From a virus, in the IMG/VR virus record IMGVR_UViG_3300022223_000172, positions 1-21,065 of that record: DNA of 21,065 nt, one strand, 5' to 3'. Positions 20,239 to 21,065 of this stretch are shown in pieces (positions within the stretch are counted from its first letter, which is position 1; the number at the start of each line of letters is the position of its first letter). Position numbers and translations under genes: made by a program. The notes beneath the pieces are model-generated. The model was not told where the DNA came from, made no database searches, and was given only the letters and a program-made list of their open reading frames with translations.

Positions 20239-20875
20239 AGCTGAAGTTTCAAAAATGTTGGGAGGGAACGCTGCTGCTGGTCGTGCGGCCTTCAAATCTG
20301 ATATCCAGATAGGTAGGTATATCCGTGAGATGAGCATGCCAGGTATGGATGTAGTTGTTGGCTTGGCCCGTGCCTCAGGCGTTAACCTTGCATGGTTAGC
20401 CACCGGCGAGGGCCCCATGCGCCCAGGCGAGGAGGAGATGGCACCAGGTGCAATGGATGATGAGTTCGCCCTGGTTACGGTCTATAACGTGCGCGCCTCT
20501 GCAGGCCACGGGGCCTCCATCGACCAGGAGCAGCCCCTGTCTGAGATAGCCTTTCGGCGGGATTGGCTGACTCAAGAGGGCCTTAGCGTTCGGGGCTTGG
20601 CGGCAGTTACTGCAGATGGTGACTCTATGGAGCCCACGGTGAAAGATGGCTCTTTATTGTTGCTGGATACCAACCAGCGCGAGCTGGCGGGCAACCGTAT
20701 CTATATCTTACGGATGGACGGGCACCTCTATGCCAAGCGCTTGCAGCGCCTGACTGATGGCTCAATTCGAGTGAGTAGTGACAATCCTGCCTATGCTGAT
20801 GAGGTGGTAGACAGAGACGCGCTCGATAGCCTTGATATCATCGGGCGGGTAGTATGGATCGGGCGGCGCGTGTGA
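20153..20875 (+). CDS. Phage repressor with S24/LexA-type self-cleavage domain
   Basis: The 240-residue product combines an N-terminal DNA-binding domain (about 24-88: GIGSRIAEVSKMLGGNAAAGRAAFKSDIQIGRYIRE... VGLARASGVNLAWLATGEGP) with a C-terminal peptidase S24 domain. The predicted cleavage bond is A117-G118 in RASAGHG, the nucleophile S158 in DGDSMEPT and the general base K195 in HLYAKRL. It is thus SOS-sensitive in type, unlike the Mu c repressor, which lacks this domain. It diverges from ner. The ATG at 20153 has no ribosome-binding site; an in-frame GTG at 20216 would remove the operator-encoded first 21 residues. Identity as the lysogeny repressor is firm from position and domains; the start is uncertain. 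Confidence 0.9.
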   Translation: MTNKTIESDRNVENRIDDPILVPGIGSRIAEVSKMLGGNAAAGRAAFKSDIQIGRYIREMSMPGMDVVVGLARASGVNLAWLATGEGPMRPGEEEMAPGAMDDEFALVTVYNVRASAGHGASIDQEQPLSEIAFRRDWLTQEGLSVRGLAAVTADGDSMEPTVKDGSLLLLDTNQRELAGNRIYILRMDGHLYAKRLQRLTDGSIRVSSDNPAYADEVVDRDALDSLDIIGRVVWIGRRV

Positions 20876-20881
20876 GTCGCA

Positions 20882-20924
20882 TTTCATGTGTCTAACTATC
20901 AAACCGTCGCGGGTTTCATGCGTC
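20882..20924. other. Candidate transposase end-binding sites (phage left end)
   Basis: TTTCATGTGTC (20882-20892) and TTTCATGCGTC (20914-20924) repeat in the same orientation 32 bp apart, just beyond the repressor gene. Here the Mu left end carries A-binding sites with a GTTTCA core. The exact phage-host junction is not visible; the sequence beyond differs in character (pyrimidine-rich) and holds no gene. Confidence 0.5.
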
Positions 20925-20995
20925 GTTCAAGTTTTGTTAAATGGTGGCGTTGTGGATGTCTTAATCGCCGACTAGGGCGCGCCACTCCAGCTTTC

Positions 20996-21030
20996 GTCCC
21001 ATCAAGCCCCGTCAAATCCCGCCCTATCCC
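20996..21030. repeat. Short phased CCC repeats at window edge
   Basis: GTCCCATCAA (20996-21005) is directly followed by GCCCCGTCAA (21006-21015), 8 of 10 identical. ATCCC and TATCCC then recur to 21030, giving CCC tracts roughly every helical turn. No gene is seen from 20876 to 21065. The tracts could belong to the phage end or to flanking host DNA. Confidence 0.35.
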
Positions 21031-21065
21031 ATAATTCTCATTCCTTATGTCCCCTCACAGGCCCT

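Larger units (their letters stand above)
571..20930 (-). mobile_element. Mu-like transposable prophage (partial)
   Basis: The gene order from right to left is repressor, Ner, transposase A, ATPase B, small early genes with Gam-like and GemA, Mor, lysis genes, gp25/26/27-like, terminase, portal, F and G. This is the Mu order. No tyrosine or serine integrase is present, as expected for replicative transposition with MuA/MuB. The right boundary near 20930 is set only by the outermost TTTCATGYGTC motif and is approximate. The left part (protease/scaffold, major head, tail, tail fibre, right end) is outside the window. All structural and early genes seen are intact, so the prophage may be functional. 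Confidence 0.93.

Overview
The window is most of the left half of a Mu-like (transposable, Myoviridae-type) prophage. It is read here mainly from right to left: nearly all phage genes lie on the minus strand, and the phage left end lies near the right edge of the window. The moderately high GC, the GTG/TTG starts with clear Shine-Dalgarno sites and the gene families suggest a Gammaproteobacterium or another Pseudomonadota host. I cannot name a genus.

From right to left the layout is as follows. (1) 20.88-21.06 kb: a possible phage terminal region with two copies of a TTTCATGYGTC motif (candidate transposase sites). (2) 20.15-20.88 kb: a plus-strand S24/LexA-type repressor, divergent from a Ner-like regulator, with a cluster of TCGGAT operator-like half-sites between them and inside the repressor reading frame. 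(3) 11.1-20.0 kb: a tightly overlapping early operon: ner, an unknown gene, the DDE transposase A (MuA), the ATPase B, about nine small accessory or regulatory genes (including a Gam-like protein), GemA and the late activator Mor. (4) 8.7-11.05 kb: a two-gene plus-strand cassette, an EcoRI-family adenine methyltransferase overlapping a DUF262-HNH nuclease. It points against the phage genes, has its own promoter-like region and is bracketed by two copies of the palindrome TAGGCCTA. (5) 0.57-8.54 kb: the late operon: M15 endolysin, holin-like protein, both spanins, DksA-type zinc protein, Mu gp25/26/27-like proteins, large terminase, portal, F-like head protein with a C-terminal nuclease-fold domain, and G-like morphogenesis protein. 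(6) 1-438: the start of an open gene made of perfect 13-residue repeats, cut by the window edge.

Inferred logic: the repressor and Ner control the early operon, A and B carry out transposition, and Mor (end of the early operon) switches on the late operon, probably through a 16-bp dyad centred about 44 bp upstream of the endolysin start. The methyltransferase/DUF262-HNH pair is the most interesting content. It looks like a restriction-modification-type defence module carried as a 'moron' cargo between mor and the late promoter, and it is probably expressed independently of the lytic programme. The major head and tail genes and the phage right end are not in the window.
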